A program made the position numbers and the translations under genes. The notes beneath the pieces are model-generated. The model worked only from the letters and a program-made list of their open reading frames with translations. It was not told the DNA's origin and did not search any database. From assembly GCA_913776045.1 (NCBI GenBank), contig CAJYOI010000036.1, positions 1 through 45,867 on the forward strand: a stretch of 45,867 bases of DNA, in the 5' to 3' direction. Source of the stretch: an uncultured Sphingomonas sp. (GTDB taxonomy: Bacteria; Pseudomonadota; Alphaproteobacteria; Sphingomonadales; Sphingomonadaceae). The first letter of the stretch is position 1, and every line of letters begins with the position of its first letter. Shown piece after piece: positions 34,193 through 42,377 of this stretch.

Positions 34193-34797
34193 CGGAGGGT
34201 CCCCCGTTCGCGGCGGGCGCTGGAGACTAGGTCGCCGAAGGTGGCGTCACTCAGCAGGCCGCTGTCGACCATCGCGACCTTCTGGACGCGGGGCTTGGCG
34301 GTGACGGTGGTCGCCACCGCCTTCTGCAGGACCGGTCGCGAAATCGCGGGGGCGGGCGCAGGCGTGGGCGCCGCCTGGGCGACCTGGACCGGGTTGGTCT
34401 TGGGCAGGGTGATCTTCACGGCGGGCTGCTCGACGGGCTTCACTTCGGCGAGCGCGAGGTCTGTCGCAGCGGGGACCACCAGCGAGGCATACTGGTGACC
34501 ACCCTCCATCGGGCGCAGCGAAGCGAGCTGGGCGTCACTCGACACATATTGCTCCGGGCGCGGTGCACTGAGCGACAGGATGTCGCCGTTCCATCGCTCC
34601 AGCTGAGCCAGGTTCGCGCGGGTGTCGAATTCGGTTTCCAGCGCGCGGATGTCCTTTTTCGCGTCGAGGATGGCCATTTCGACCGCCTCCACGCGTCCGC
34701 GCTCCGCCGCGACCTGCGACGACACCATGTAGCAGGCTGGCGACACCACTGCGATGCCGAGCAACCAGCCGAACCCCTTGAAGCCGCTTACCGCCAT
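34189..34797 (-). CDS. ftsL: FtsL-like cell division protein
   Basis: FtsL is a small bitopic protein that, with FtsB and FtsQ, activates FtsWI. The 202-residue product has one membrane segment (FGWLLGIAVVSPACYMVSS, about residues 8-27), then a coiled-coil stretch (AERGRVEAVEMAILDAKKDI) with the ALETEFDTRANLAQLERWN signature seen in alphaproteobacterial FtsL. A long alanine/proline-rich tail (about residues 95-200) is unusual compared with short enterobacterial FtsL, but this is common in sphingomonads. The ATG at 34795-34797 has GAGGAG upstream. Position between rsmH and ftsI supports the call. Confidence 0.86.
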   Translation of the reverse strand: MAVSGFKGFGWLLGIAVVSPACYMVSSQVAAERGRVEAVEMAILDAKKDIRALETEFDTRANLAQLERWNGDILSLSAPRPEQYVSSDAQLASLRPMEGGHQYASLVVPAATDLALAEVKPVEQPAVKITLPKTNPVQVAQAAPTPAPAPAISRPVLQKAVATTVTAKPRVQKVAMVDSGLLSDATFGDLVSSARRERGTLR

Positions 34798-34831
34798 TGC
34801 CCTGTACTCCTCACACGCCCCACGCCCACAC

Positions 34832-35770
34832 TCACTCGCCCCACGCCGCGGCACTCGTCCGCCGCGCCACCCGTAATGTCGCCGACCGCGCGCGCGGGTT
34901 GCGCGCCAGTTCGGCCTCGTCCGCCCGGATCGCCTTCGACAGCGATTCGAACGTCGGATCCTTTGCCGCCTGCACCGCCGGCAGATGCCGCGAGCCCGCC
35001 GGCGTCCCGCCCGACCGTTCGCGCAGGAACCGCTTCACGATGCGGTCCTCCAGGCTGTGGAAACTCACCACCGCGAGCCGCCCGCCGGGACGCAGCAGCG
35101 TTTCCGCCGCGCGCAGTCCGTCGGCCAGTTCGTCCAGCTCGCGGTTCAGATGGATGCGAATCGCCTGGAAGGTCCGGGTCGCCGGGTCCTTCTTGTCGTG
35201 CGGCTTGTGGCCCAGCGCCTTGCGCACGACGTTGGCGAGCTCGCCCGTCCGCGTGATCGGGCGCGCGGCGACGATCGCGCGGGCGACGCGGCGCGACTTG
35301 GGCTCCTCGCCATAGAGGTACAGCACGTCGGCGATCGCGGCTTCGTCGGCGGTGTTGACGAAATCGGCGGCGCTTTCACCCGACTGGCTCATCCGCATGT
35401 CGAGCGGGCCGTCGGCCTGGAACGAGAAGCCGCGGTCGGCGCGGTCGAGCTGCATCGACGACACGCCGATGTCCATCGTCACGCCATCGACGCCCGCGGT
35501 GTCGCGCGCGGCGAGTTCGGCGACCATCGCGGAGAACGGCGCCTCGATCAGCGTCAGCGCGCCACCGGCGTCGGCGACGACGCCCTGCCCTTCGCGCACC
35601 GCGTCGGGATCGCGATCGAACGCGACGACCCTTGCACCCGTCGCCAGAATCGCCCGAGTGTAGCCGCCCGCACCGAACGTCGCGTCGACATGCACCTCGC
35701 CCGGGGCGGGGCTTAGGCCGTCGATCACTGCGTCGAGCAGGACGGGGATGTGCGGCGCGGCGCCGGTCAT
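34832..35770 (-). CDS. rsmH: 16S rRNA (cytosine-1402-N4) methyltransferase RsmH
   Basis: RsmH (MraW) methylates C1402 of 16S rRNA using S-adenosylmethionine. The 312-residue protein starts [20 protein letters not shown] and has the SAM loop [60 protein letters not shown] and [19 protein letters not shown]. The ATG overlaps the mraZ stop (ATGA). ftsL follows after 34 nt. Confidence 0.97.
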   Translation of the reverse strand: MTGAAPHIPVLLDAVIDGLSPAPGEVHVDATFGAGGYTRAILATGARVVAFDRDPDAVREGQGVVADAGGALTLIEAPFSAMVAELAARDTAGVDGVTMDIGVSSMQLDRADRGFSFQADGPLDMRMSQSGESAADFVNTADEAAIADVLYLYGEEPKSRRVARAIVAARPITRTGELANVVRKALGHKPHDKKDPATRTFQAIRIHLNRELDELADGLRAAETLLRPGGRLAVVSFHSLEDRIVKRFLRERSGGTPAGSRHLPAVQAAKDPTFESLSKAIRADEAELARNPRARSATLRVARRTSAAAWGE

Positions 35771-36258
35771 GCGCGCACCTTGCGGTTGGCCATCAGGTGG
35801 GCACAACGGCGGCGGGTGACCGCGCTGACGCCGCTGTCCTGCGCCATCAGGACGTCGGGATTCCAGATGTTGAAGGTCTGCGCGTCGCCGGAGAAGAACG
35901 CCCAGCCGGGCGCCTCGATCTTTGCCTCCTGGCGGAAGAACTCATCGAGCACGAACCGCCCAGACGGGTCGAACGGGGCACGATCGACGTCGGAGAAATC
36001 GGCATTCCGCTGCTCGGCCAGGGCACGCACGTCGGCGTCGGGGCTGCGCATCGCCGCGCGAATTTCCTCGAAATTGATGCGCGACCAGGTCAGGTCATAG
36101 GCGCGCAGGCACGGCAGCGTCGGGTGGATGCCGATGACGATGGTGCGCGCGTCGCTGTTCTTCTCGAACACCGCGCGAAAGTCGGCCGGGATGGCGACGC
36201 GACCCTTCGCATCGACACCCTGCAGTGCACTGCCTTCGTAAAGTTCGAAGTCCGTCAC
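35767..36258 (-). CDS. mraZ: Transcriptional regulator MraZ
   Basis: MraZ is the dcw-cluster regulator with two AbrB-like half domains: [18 protein letters not shown] (residues 14-31) and [17 protein letters not shown]. In enterobacteria it binds repeats in its own promoter and represses dcw transcription. The 163-residue length is typical. The start is a GTG at 36256-36258 with a weak ribosome site. The upstream 280 nt contain repeated AAACGGG-type motifs that are candidate MraZ sites. It diverges from the SET-domain gene. Confidence 0.95.
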   Translation of the reverse strand: MTDFELYEGSALQGVDAKGRVAIPADFRAVFEKNSDARTIVIGIHPTLPCLRAYDLTWSRINFEEIRAAMRSPDADVRALAEQRNADFSDVDRAPFDPSGRFVLDEFFRQEAKIEAPGWAFFSGDAQTFNIWNPDVLMAQDSGVSAVTRRRCAHLMANRKVRA

Positions 36259-36333
36259 GCCCGTTCAGCCCCACGAGCGGCAAAACACTCCCGCCTTCGC
36301 AAACAGCCCGACGCTGCTGGCGAATCCGACCAT

Positions 36334-36438
36334 CCAAAACGGGAGAGTGCCCCTCTGCGATTTGGGTAATCGAAACGGGTAAAGCTCGCAAGGGGATTGG
36401 ATGCCTGAAACGGGGATTTTGCGCCCAAATCGGGGAAA
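36334..36438. promoter_or_regulatory. Repeated AAACGGG-type motifs upstream of mraZ
   Basis: On the plus strand: CCAAAACGGGA (from 36334), CGAAACGGGTAA (from 36371), TGAAACGGGGATT (from 36406) and CAAATCGGGGAAATT (from 36426), with further GGG runs at 36364 and 36392. The last three GGGG runs start at 36392, 36412 and 36432, an exact 20-nt period, close to two helical turns. The first 10-mer recurs in the ftsA-ftsZ gap. MraZ is the natural candidate binder, but its known enterobacterial box (TGGGN) differs. Confidence 0.5.
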
Positions 36439-36538
36439 TTACAGCATGTTTCCCTATCCGTTCTGCAATCGATCGCAAACGTTCTCGAGCGGCTGCGTGG
36501 ACGATGGTTTTCAGGGATGGTAAACGGATCGCCAGGGG

Positions 36539-37696
36539 GTGCCGCGCGCGGTGACGGGTTTCGAGCCTTGGATATGGTTTGCGATCGCCTGCAATTTTGC
36601 GGGCTACGCGACCTATCTGGCTGGGCTGCGCCGTGATCTGGTCGAGCCTAACCGGGCGTCCTGGCTGATCTGGAGCGCCTCGACCGGCCTGGAAGCGGCG
36701 ACCTATTGGGCGGTCAATCCGGGCGCGGTGCAGACCGTAGTGTTCGTCGTGTCGGCGGTCGCCTGCATCGCGGTAACCATCGGCATCTGGCGCCGGTCGA
36801 CCTGGGCGATGCCGAGCGTGACCGAAGCGCTCTGCGTCGTCACCTGCCTCGCCGCCCTCGCCCTCTGGCTGATCTTCAGCGAAGCCTTCTGGGCGCACAT
36901 GCTAGTCGTCGCCGCCGTGCCGGTCAGCTTCCTGCCGACGTGGGCGAGCGTCGTCGCCGACCGCGACCGCGAACGCTCTCCCGCATGGGGGCTATGGACG
37001 GTCGGCGACTTGGCCACGCTGATCGTCGCCGCGCGTCACGGCGGCGAAGGGGCGGGCGAATATGCCTATCTGGTTGTCGAACTCCTCTGTCACGCCAGCG
37101 TCTGGGCGATGGTCGGCGTGGCGACGATCAACCCCTTACGCTCGCTCGCGCGCCGGGGCGGCGTCTATGCTCTCGGCGGCTACCGGCAAACCGCGGCTAT
37201 GTTCACGGTCGGCGAGACGCATCTGGGCAAGTCCGTCTTCGTCGCGCGCGCGTTTGCGGAAGGCGAACCGATGCTCGAATTTACCGGCCGGCGACTGGCC
37301 ACGGGCAAGGTGCCCAGCCTGATGCGCGGCGGCGCTGACCGCTACGTCCAGGTGACGCCCGACCATTACATGGGCCCGTCGGGGAGGCTCGACGATCTGG
37401 TCAACCACAGCTGCGATCCCAACGCCGGCCTGCGCTTCACCGACGACGGCGTGTTCCTGGTCGCGATCCGCGACATCGCCGCGGGCGAGGAAGTGACGTG
37501 GGACTATTCGACCACGCTGACCGGATCGAACTGGCACATGATCTGCGGCTGTCGGTCGGCGACCTGCCGAAGGGTGATCGGGAATTTCGAGACGATCGAC
37601 CCCGAGCGGCAGCAATTCTACCGCGCGCGCAACCTGGTGGCGCCATATCTTCGGCGACGGGATGCGGTGGAGGTCGGCAGGCGGATTCGCGGCTAA
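36539..37696 (+). CDS. Membrane protein fused to a SET-domain methyltransferase
   Basis: This 385-residue protein joins two parts. Residues about 10-200 form six or seven membrane helices; WIWFAIACNFAGYATYL and the motif EPNRASWLIWS recall PQ-loop-like permeases. Residues about 212-350 form a SET domain: GKSVFVARAFAEGEPMLEF, the SAM/active-site knot DDLVNHSCDPNAGL (N289-N295), EEVTWDYS (catalytic-type Tyr 323) and a post-SET-like cluster CGCRSATC (C337, C339, C343). SET enzymes methylate protein lysines, and a membrane-tethered bacterial form is unusual. GTG 36539 is the longest start; GTG 36551 is also possible, with CAGGGGG upstream. It diverges from mraZ, and its stop overlaps the convergent kinase stop by 4 nt. 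Confidence 0.82.
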   Translation: MPRAVTGFEPWIWFAIACNFAGYATYLAGLRRDLVEPNRASWLIWSASTGLEAATYWAVNPGAVQTVVFVVSAVACIAVTIGIWRRSTWAMPSVTEALCVVTCLAALALWLIFSEAFWAHMLVVAAVPVSFLPTWASVVADRDRERSPAWGLWTVGDLATLIVAARHGGEGAGEYAYLVVELLCHASVWAMVGVATINPLRSLARRGGVYALGGYRQTAAMFTVGETHLGKSVFVARAFAEGEPMLEFTGRRLATGKVPSLMRGGADRYVQVTPDHYMGPSGRLDDLVNHSCDPNAGLRFTDDGVFLVAIRDIAAGEEVTWDYSTTLTGSNWHMICGCRSATCRRVIGNFETIDPERQQFYRARNLVAPYLRRRDAVEVGRRIRG

Positions 37697-39570
37697 GCCG
37701 CCTCCCCCACCGGGATCACAGCGGCATCCGGCGCCGGCAACGTCAGGATCGCGCTCGCGCCGGTGCCCTTGCCGCGACTCTCCAGCCGCAGCGATCCGCC
37801 CATCGCCAGCATCGCATTGGCGCACCAGTGCAGCCCTAGCCCGCCCGATTTGTGCGCCCGCGTCGAATAGCCGCGCTGGAAGAACTTCGGCTCGTTTTCG
37901 GGATCGAACCCCTCGCCATTGTCGCGGATATGGAGTTCGACGCGGTCGCCGACCTCGACGATGGAGGCCGTGATCTGGCCCCCTCCCCCGCCGGACGCGA
38001 CGATCGCCTCACCGGCATTCGCCAGCAGGTTGCCAATCACCTGGCTCAGGATCACGCGGTTCGCCATCGCCCAATGCGGCGTCGATGGAAACACGAACCC
38101 GATCGATGCTCCGCCCGAATAGCGCGCGATCGTCGCATTCTGCGCGACGACATCGCTCAGGTCGATCAGAGATAGCGGTGGCTTCTCATGCGCCTGTTCC
38201 TGCTGCTGCCCGATAATCTCCAGCACATTGTGCAGCGCCTTGCGCCCGACCTCCAGCCCGTCGCGCCGGGCCTCGCGGTCCTGGCGATCGGCCTCCAGCG
38301 TCGCGGCGACGAACGCCACCAGCTTCTGCCGGCGCACCAGCGGCACGGCCTCGTCAGCCAGCTCCGCCATCGCCCGGTCGAGCAGCGCACGATCGGTGGG
38401 CGGTGCGGCGGCCAGCCCCTGCGACAGAATCGTCGCGATCGGCCCCAGCGCGTTGCGGACGTTGTGCATGACCGCCACCGCGCTCTCGCTCTGCCCGAGC
38501 TTGAACGACTGTACCTCGACCTGTTCGCGCAGGTCCTTCAGCTGGCTGAGCATCGAATTGAAGCTGGTAATCAAACTCCCGATCTCGTCGGCGCGCGCAT
38601 CGTCGGTTAAGAGGCCTAGCGTGCCCGAGGCGCGCACGACGCCCATGTGGCGCTCGACGCGGTTCAGCGGTTTGAGCACCAGCCGCCCGATCATTCGCCT
38701 GAGCACCAGCAGCACGATCGCAAGCAGCACCACCGCCCCGCCGACCGCCAGCAACAGCATCCGTCGCCCGAGTAGCGACAGGTCGCGTGGGACGCCGAAC
38801 CGCGCGCTGGCTACGGCCGCCCCGTCCGCGCCCGAGATCGGCACGGCGATGTGCAGCCGGTCGCGTGCCGAAGTGATCGAAACACTCGCCTCACGGGTCT
38901 TCAGATCGATCTTCGCCGGAAGCTGAAGCAACCGCCCCAACTGCGCAGAGGTCAGCTCACGCGCCATCAGCACATAGCCGCGAGGCGTTCCGCTGCCATC
39001 GCTCCGCCGGACCTGCGCGACGCCGACCGCGGCCAGCGTGGTGCCGAACCGCATGTAAAACGACCGCGAGCTCTGCCGAGACAGCAGGGTCGGCAGCTTC
39101 ATCCCCGGAATCTGCGCGACCAATCGCGCGCGCATGTCGGTGCGATCGCCGCCCGCGCGCGGGTCGAGCCAACGCGCGATGAGGATCCGCCCATCCGGCG
39201 CGACATACGCCATGCCGCTGACATCGAGATTCTGCATGGCGAGCGGCGAGAAGCTCTCGCGCTCGAACTCGGTCGACGGCGCCGCCATGTAATCGTAGCT
39301 GGCGTTCCAGTCGCCATAGTCGCGCACCGCGGTTTCGACTTTCGCGGCGAACTCGCGCAGCGCGGCCTGGGTACGCTCGACATTCGCCTCGACCGCCGCT
39401 CCCTCCAGCCGATTGAAGCTTGGCGTAATGACGCCGGCGAGCAGCAGCGTGATTGCGATCGATCCGACGAGGCCGACCCCGGTCAGGATCAGCACGAGCT
39501 TCGCGCCGAGCGAACGCGGGACGCGCGACAGTCCGATACGGTCTAGCAAGCGTAACGTCCGGCCCTGCAT
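37693..39570 (-). CDS. CHASE4-domain membrane histidine kinase
   Basis: The 625-residue sensor has a first membrane helix (about 24-48), a periplasmic CHASE4 domain with the signature DYGDWNASYDYM (84-95), a second helix (about 271-290), a HAMP linker, and a kinase core. The H-box is atypical (MHNVRNALGPIATIL, His 369). The ATPase has N-box NLLANAGEAI (514-523), G1 DNGEGFD (550-556) and G2 GGLGLHW (577-583), so it appears catalytically complete. Its ATG overlaps the stop of the REC-GGDEF-EAL gene by one base (TGATG), making that protein its likely partner. It overlaps the convergent SET gene at the stop codons. Confidence 0.9.
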   Translation of the reverse strand: MQGRTLRLLDRIGLSRVPRSLGAKLVLILTGVGLVGSIAITLLLAGVITPSFNRLEGAAVEANVERTQAALREFAAKVETAVRDYGDWNASYDYMAAPSTEFERESFSPLAMQNLDVSGMAYVAPDGRILIARWLDPRAGGDRTDMRARLVAQIPGMKLPTLLSRQSSRSFYMRFGTTLAAVGVAQVRRSDGSGTPRGYVLMARELTSAQLGRLLQLPAKIDLKTREASVSITSARDRLHIAVPISGADGAAVASARFGVPRDLSLLGRRMLLLAVGGAVVLLAIVLLVLRRMIGRLVLKPLNRVERHMGVVRASGTLGLLTDDARADEIGSLITSFNSMLSQLKDLREQVEVQSFKLGQSESAVAVMHNVRNALGPIATILSQGLAAAPPTDRALLDRAMAELADEAVPLVRRQKLVAFVAATLEADRQDREARRDGLEVGRKALHNVLEIIGQQQEQAHEKPPLSLIDLSDVVAQNATIARYSGGASIGFVFPSTPHWAMANRVILSQVIGNLLANAGEAIVASGGGGGQITASIVEVGDRVELHIRDNGEGFDPENEPKFFQRGYSTRAHKSGGLGLHWCANAMLAMGGSLRLESRGKGTGASAILTLPAPDAAVIPVGEAA

Positions 39571-41468
39571 CAGCCGTTGGTCCCGGTCGCCGCTCCCTCA
39601 ACCGCGTCTGCAGCGCCGCCGAACAGGAATTGTTTGCCAGCCAGCATCCGCGCATCCTCTTCCGCCATCGGACGGGCAAGGAAGTAGCCCTGCAGATGAC
39701 TGCAGCCGGCAACGCGCAGCGCCTGGAGCTGCGTTTCGGTTTCGACGCCTTCCGCCACCACTTCCATCGCTAGTGCGCGGCCGAGATGGATCACCGACTG
39801 GACGATCGCCGGGCTTTCGCGTTCGCGGCCAAGGCCGTCGATGAAGCTGCGGTCGATCTTCAGGCAATCCAGCGCGAACTTGCGGATATTGTACAGCGAC
39901 GAATAGCCGGTGCCGAAATCGTCGAGCGCGATGCGAAAGCCCATCTGGCGCAGGCGGTACAGCGTCTCCGCCGCACGTTCCGCGTCGTCGAAGATCGCGG
40001 TTTCGGTGATTTCGATCTGCACCCGCGTCGGGCTGACGCCCGATCGCTGGACGCGTTCGATCACGCGCCCGACGAAATTCTGCCGGCGGAACTGGCGGGG
40101 TGAGAAATTGACCGAAACATACTGATCCGGCCAGTGTTTCACCGCCTCCAGCGCGGTTTCGAGCACCCAGTCGCCCAGTTCATGGATCAGGTTCGATTCT
40201 TCGGCGATCGGGATGAACATCGCCGGGGAGATCATGCCATATTCCGGGCTGGGCCAGCGCAGCAGCGCCTCGAAGCCCGTCACCTTCATCGCCCCGCTGG
40301 CGACGATCGGCTGATAGACGAGCTTCAACTCGCCGGCCGCAATCGCCTTCGACAGGCCGCTCTCGATCCGGCGACGGAAGCGGATCGATTCGTCCATGCT
40401 TTCATCGAACACACGGACCAGCGCGCGCCCGCCGCGTTTGGCTTCGTTGAGAGCGAGATCCGCGCGACGCATCACGTCGATCGGATCGTTGGTCGAACCC
40501 GGCTCGACGACGACGACGCCCAGCGACGCCCCGCCCTGCACCGAATGGCCGAACACCGTGAAGGTTTCCGAACAGGCCTTCAGCAGCCGCTCGCACACCA
40601 TCAGCGCTTCGTCCTCGCCGGTCGCGGGGAACAGCGCAGCGAATTCGTCGCCGCCCAGACGCGCGATGAATGACCCGCGCGGGGCGGCGGCGTGCAGCTT
40701 GCCGCAGACGACGCGGATCAGTTCGTCGCCCGCCAGATGGCCGAAGCTGTCGTTGACCAGCTTGAAGCGATCGAGGTCGATCATCGTCATTGCGAAGCGC
40801 TCGTCGCTGCGCACCGAACCGTGCAGCGCGCGCAGGAACGCCAGGCGATTGGGCGCATCGGTCAGCGAATCATGGTTCGCCATATGCACCGCGCGGCTTT
40901 CGTTGGCGCTGAGTTCGAGCGCCTGTTCCTCGAGCTGCTTGACCTGTCCCGCCAGCACTTCGCGCGCGACGGCCAGTTCGCGGTCGGCGGCCCAGCGGTG
41001 GCAGAGCGCCGTCGCGGTCTGGACGATCTCCTCCACCTCGAACGGCTTGGCGATGTAGAAGATCTTGTCAGCCGGGCCTGCTGCACGGCTGATTTCGAGC
41101 GGCGAGAAATCGGAATAGCCGGTGACGATGACCAGATTGATGTCGGGATCGAGCGCGCGGATGCGGCGTGCGGTTTCCTTGCCGTCGATCCCCGGCGGCA
41201 TGCGCACGTCGATGAACGCGACCGAATAGGGCTCACCGATCTTGAGCGCCGCCTCGACCGCGACGACGCCGTCCAGGCCCTGCATGCGGTGGGTCAGCGC
41301 GAACTGCGGCGTGTCGCACGGCACGGCCGGTAAGTCGGCGGCGTCGCTCCCGAACAACTCGCTCGCCATCGCCGACAGCGCATCGCCCGCCGCGGTATCG
41401 CGCGGGGCAAAGCTGCGGGCGTAGCTGTCATGCATCGCCTGTTCGTCGTCGATAATCAGAATGCGCAC
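39570..41468 (-). CDS. Response regulator with GGDEF and EAL domains
   Basis: This 632-residue protein combines a receiver (phospho-acceptor D87 in AFIDVRM, T116, K141), a diguanylate cyclase domain with an intact RLGGDEFAALF site (GGDEF 272-276), and a phosphodiesterase domain with GFEALLRW (E400) and DDFGTGYSS. Both c-di-GMP synthesis and breakdown motifs are present, so either activity is possible. No RxxD inhibitory site precedes GGDEF. The GTG start at 41466-41468 leads into VRILIIDDE. The receiver is unusually long between the acidic pocket and D87 (about 50 residues more than normal), a feature of CheY-like domains in this architecture. It is coupled with the CHASE4 kinase gene. Confidence 0.92.
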   Translation of the reverse strand: MRILIIDDEQAMHDSYARSFAPRDTAAGDALSAMASELFGSDAADLPAVPCDTPQFALTHRMQGLDGVVAVEAALKIGEPYSVAFIDVRMPPGIDGKETARRIRALDPDINLVIVTGYSDFSPLEISRAAGPADKIFYIAKPFEVEEIVQTATALCHRWAADRELAVAREVLAGQVKQLEEQALELSANESRAVHMANHDSLTDAPNRLAFLRALHGSVRSDERFAMTMIDLDRFKLVNDSFGHLAGDELIRVVCGKLHAAAPRGSFIARLGGDEFAALFPATGEDEALMVCERLLKACSETFTVFGHSVQGGASLGVVVVEPGSTNDPIDVMRRADLALNEAKRGGRALVRVFDESMDESIRFRRRIESGLSKAIAAGELKLVYQPIVASGAMKVTGFEALLRWPSPEYGMISPAMFIPIAEESNLIHELGDWVLETALEAVKHWPDQYVSVNFSPRQFRRQNFVGRVIERVQRSGVSPTRVQIEITETAIFDDAERAAETLYRLRQMGFRIALDDFGTGYSSLYNIRKFALDCLKIDRSFIDGLGRERESPAIVQSVIHLGRALAMEVVAEGVETETQLQALRVAGCSHLQGYFLARPMAEEDARMLAGKQFLFGGAADAVEGAATGTNG

Positions 41469-41550
41469 GTCGCCTGACCCCTCACTACACCGTTTCGACG
41501 GCGTAACCGGGGAGGGTTAAGAACGCGTTGACGATTGGCTTCGCGGCGTA

Positions 41551-42264
41551 TCAGCGCGACCGCAGCCAACCGGCGACTGAATAGCGGCGATCGGACGCGG
41601 CACGGGTGACCTCACTCACGCTATGGCGTTGCGGCACGCTGAACAGGTTCAGCGTGTTGAACGACGGAACGAAGCCTTGCGAGACGACGTGATCGTCGTG
41701 GAACAGCAACAGCCCGCCCCATTCCGTCCGCCATTGCGGCGTCAACCCCAGGACATACGCCGCATGTCGCCGCTTGCCCGCGACGGCATCATCGTGCGCG
41801 GTCAGAAAGTCCCCGGCGCCGAACGCGGTTGCCTGCGCATCGGCGAAGTCGATCGCCTCGACACCCGTCACCGTCCGAAGCAGATCGCGGGCCGGCCCTT
41901 CCGACAGGAAGGTCGCAAGTGCTGCCAATGGGTCGGCGCTGCCCCGGCGTTCGTCCCGCCCGTCCGGCACGCGGATCGCTTCGTAGCGAAACTGGAAACC
42001 GCGGCGTGCTCCGGCATAGACGGCGGCGTCGAGCGCATCGCGCTGCTGATCGGTCATCGTGGCACGGCTGGACCGGCTCGCTTCGAAGACCCGATCGCCC
42101 GAATTGATGACCTGCACCCAATCTTCGCGGTCGGACAGCAGCGCATGAAGCTGCGTCGCCGATGGCATGTCGAGGAAGTTCGGGATCTGAAGCCGCCCAT
42201 GACGCACGAACTGGGCCGCCAGAGCGTTCGCATCGAGCTCGGGATTGAGACGGAAAGGGGTCAT
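41551..42264 (-). CDS. 2OG-Fe(II) oxygenase
   Basis: The 237-residue protein belongs to the prolyl-4-hydroxylase-like 2-oxoglutarate/Fe(II) oxygenases. The iron triad reads as H157 and D159 (FLTAHDDAV) with H214 (VPQRHSVSEV), and an Arg in DRRYSVAGW for 2OG. WGGLLLFHDDH is typical of the proline hydroxylase-like group. It lies 113 nt after the TonB-dependent receptor on the same strand, past a terminator; this pairing is frequent in sphingomonads. Substrate is unknown. Confidence 0.88.
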   Translation of the reverse strand: MTPFRLNPELDANALAAQFVRHGRLQIPNFLDMPSATQLHALLSDREDWVQVINSGDRVFEASRSSRATMTDQQRDALDAAVYAGARRGFQFRYEAIRVPDGRDERRGSADPLAALATFLSEGPARDLLRTVTGVEAIDFADAQATAFGAGDFLTAHDDAVAGKRRHAAYVLGLTPQWRTEWGGLLLFHDDHVVSQGFVPSFNTLNLFSVPQRHSVSEVTRAASDRRYSVAGWLRSR

Positions 42265-42328
42265 TTCGACCCACTCTAACCGACCGGGCGGTGGTGAAAA
42301 ACGAAAAGGCAGGCGGCGGACACGAAAA

Positions 42329-42357
42329 AGGGGGCGGCGCCAGCGGCACCGCCCCCT
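42329..42357 (-). terminator. Intrinsic terminator of the TonB-dependent receptor gene
   Basis: AGGGGGCGG pairs with CCGCCCCCT across an 11-nt loop, starting 20 nt past the receptor stop; on the minus strand the stem is followed by TTTTTCG. It separates the receptor from the oxygenase gene, which then needs its own promoter or read-through. Confidence 0.88.
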
Positions 42358-42377
42358 CTTCTATTGTCCGACGAAGA

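Noticed and set aside
36239-36258. Enterobacterial-type TGGGN MraZ boxes next to the mraZ start
   Set aside because: Only a loose TGGGG-N5-CGGGC pair is seen, partly overlapping the start; the AAACGGG series further upstream is stronger.
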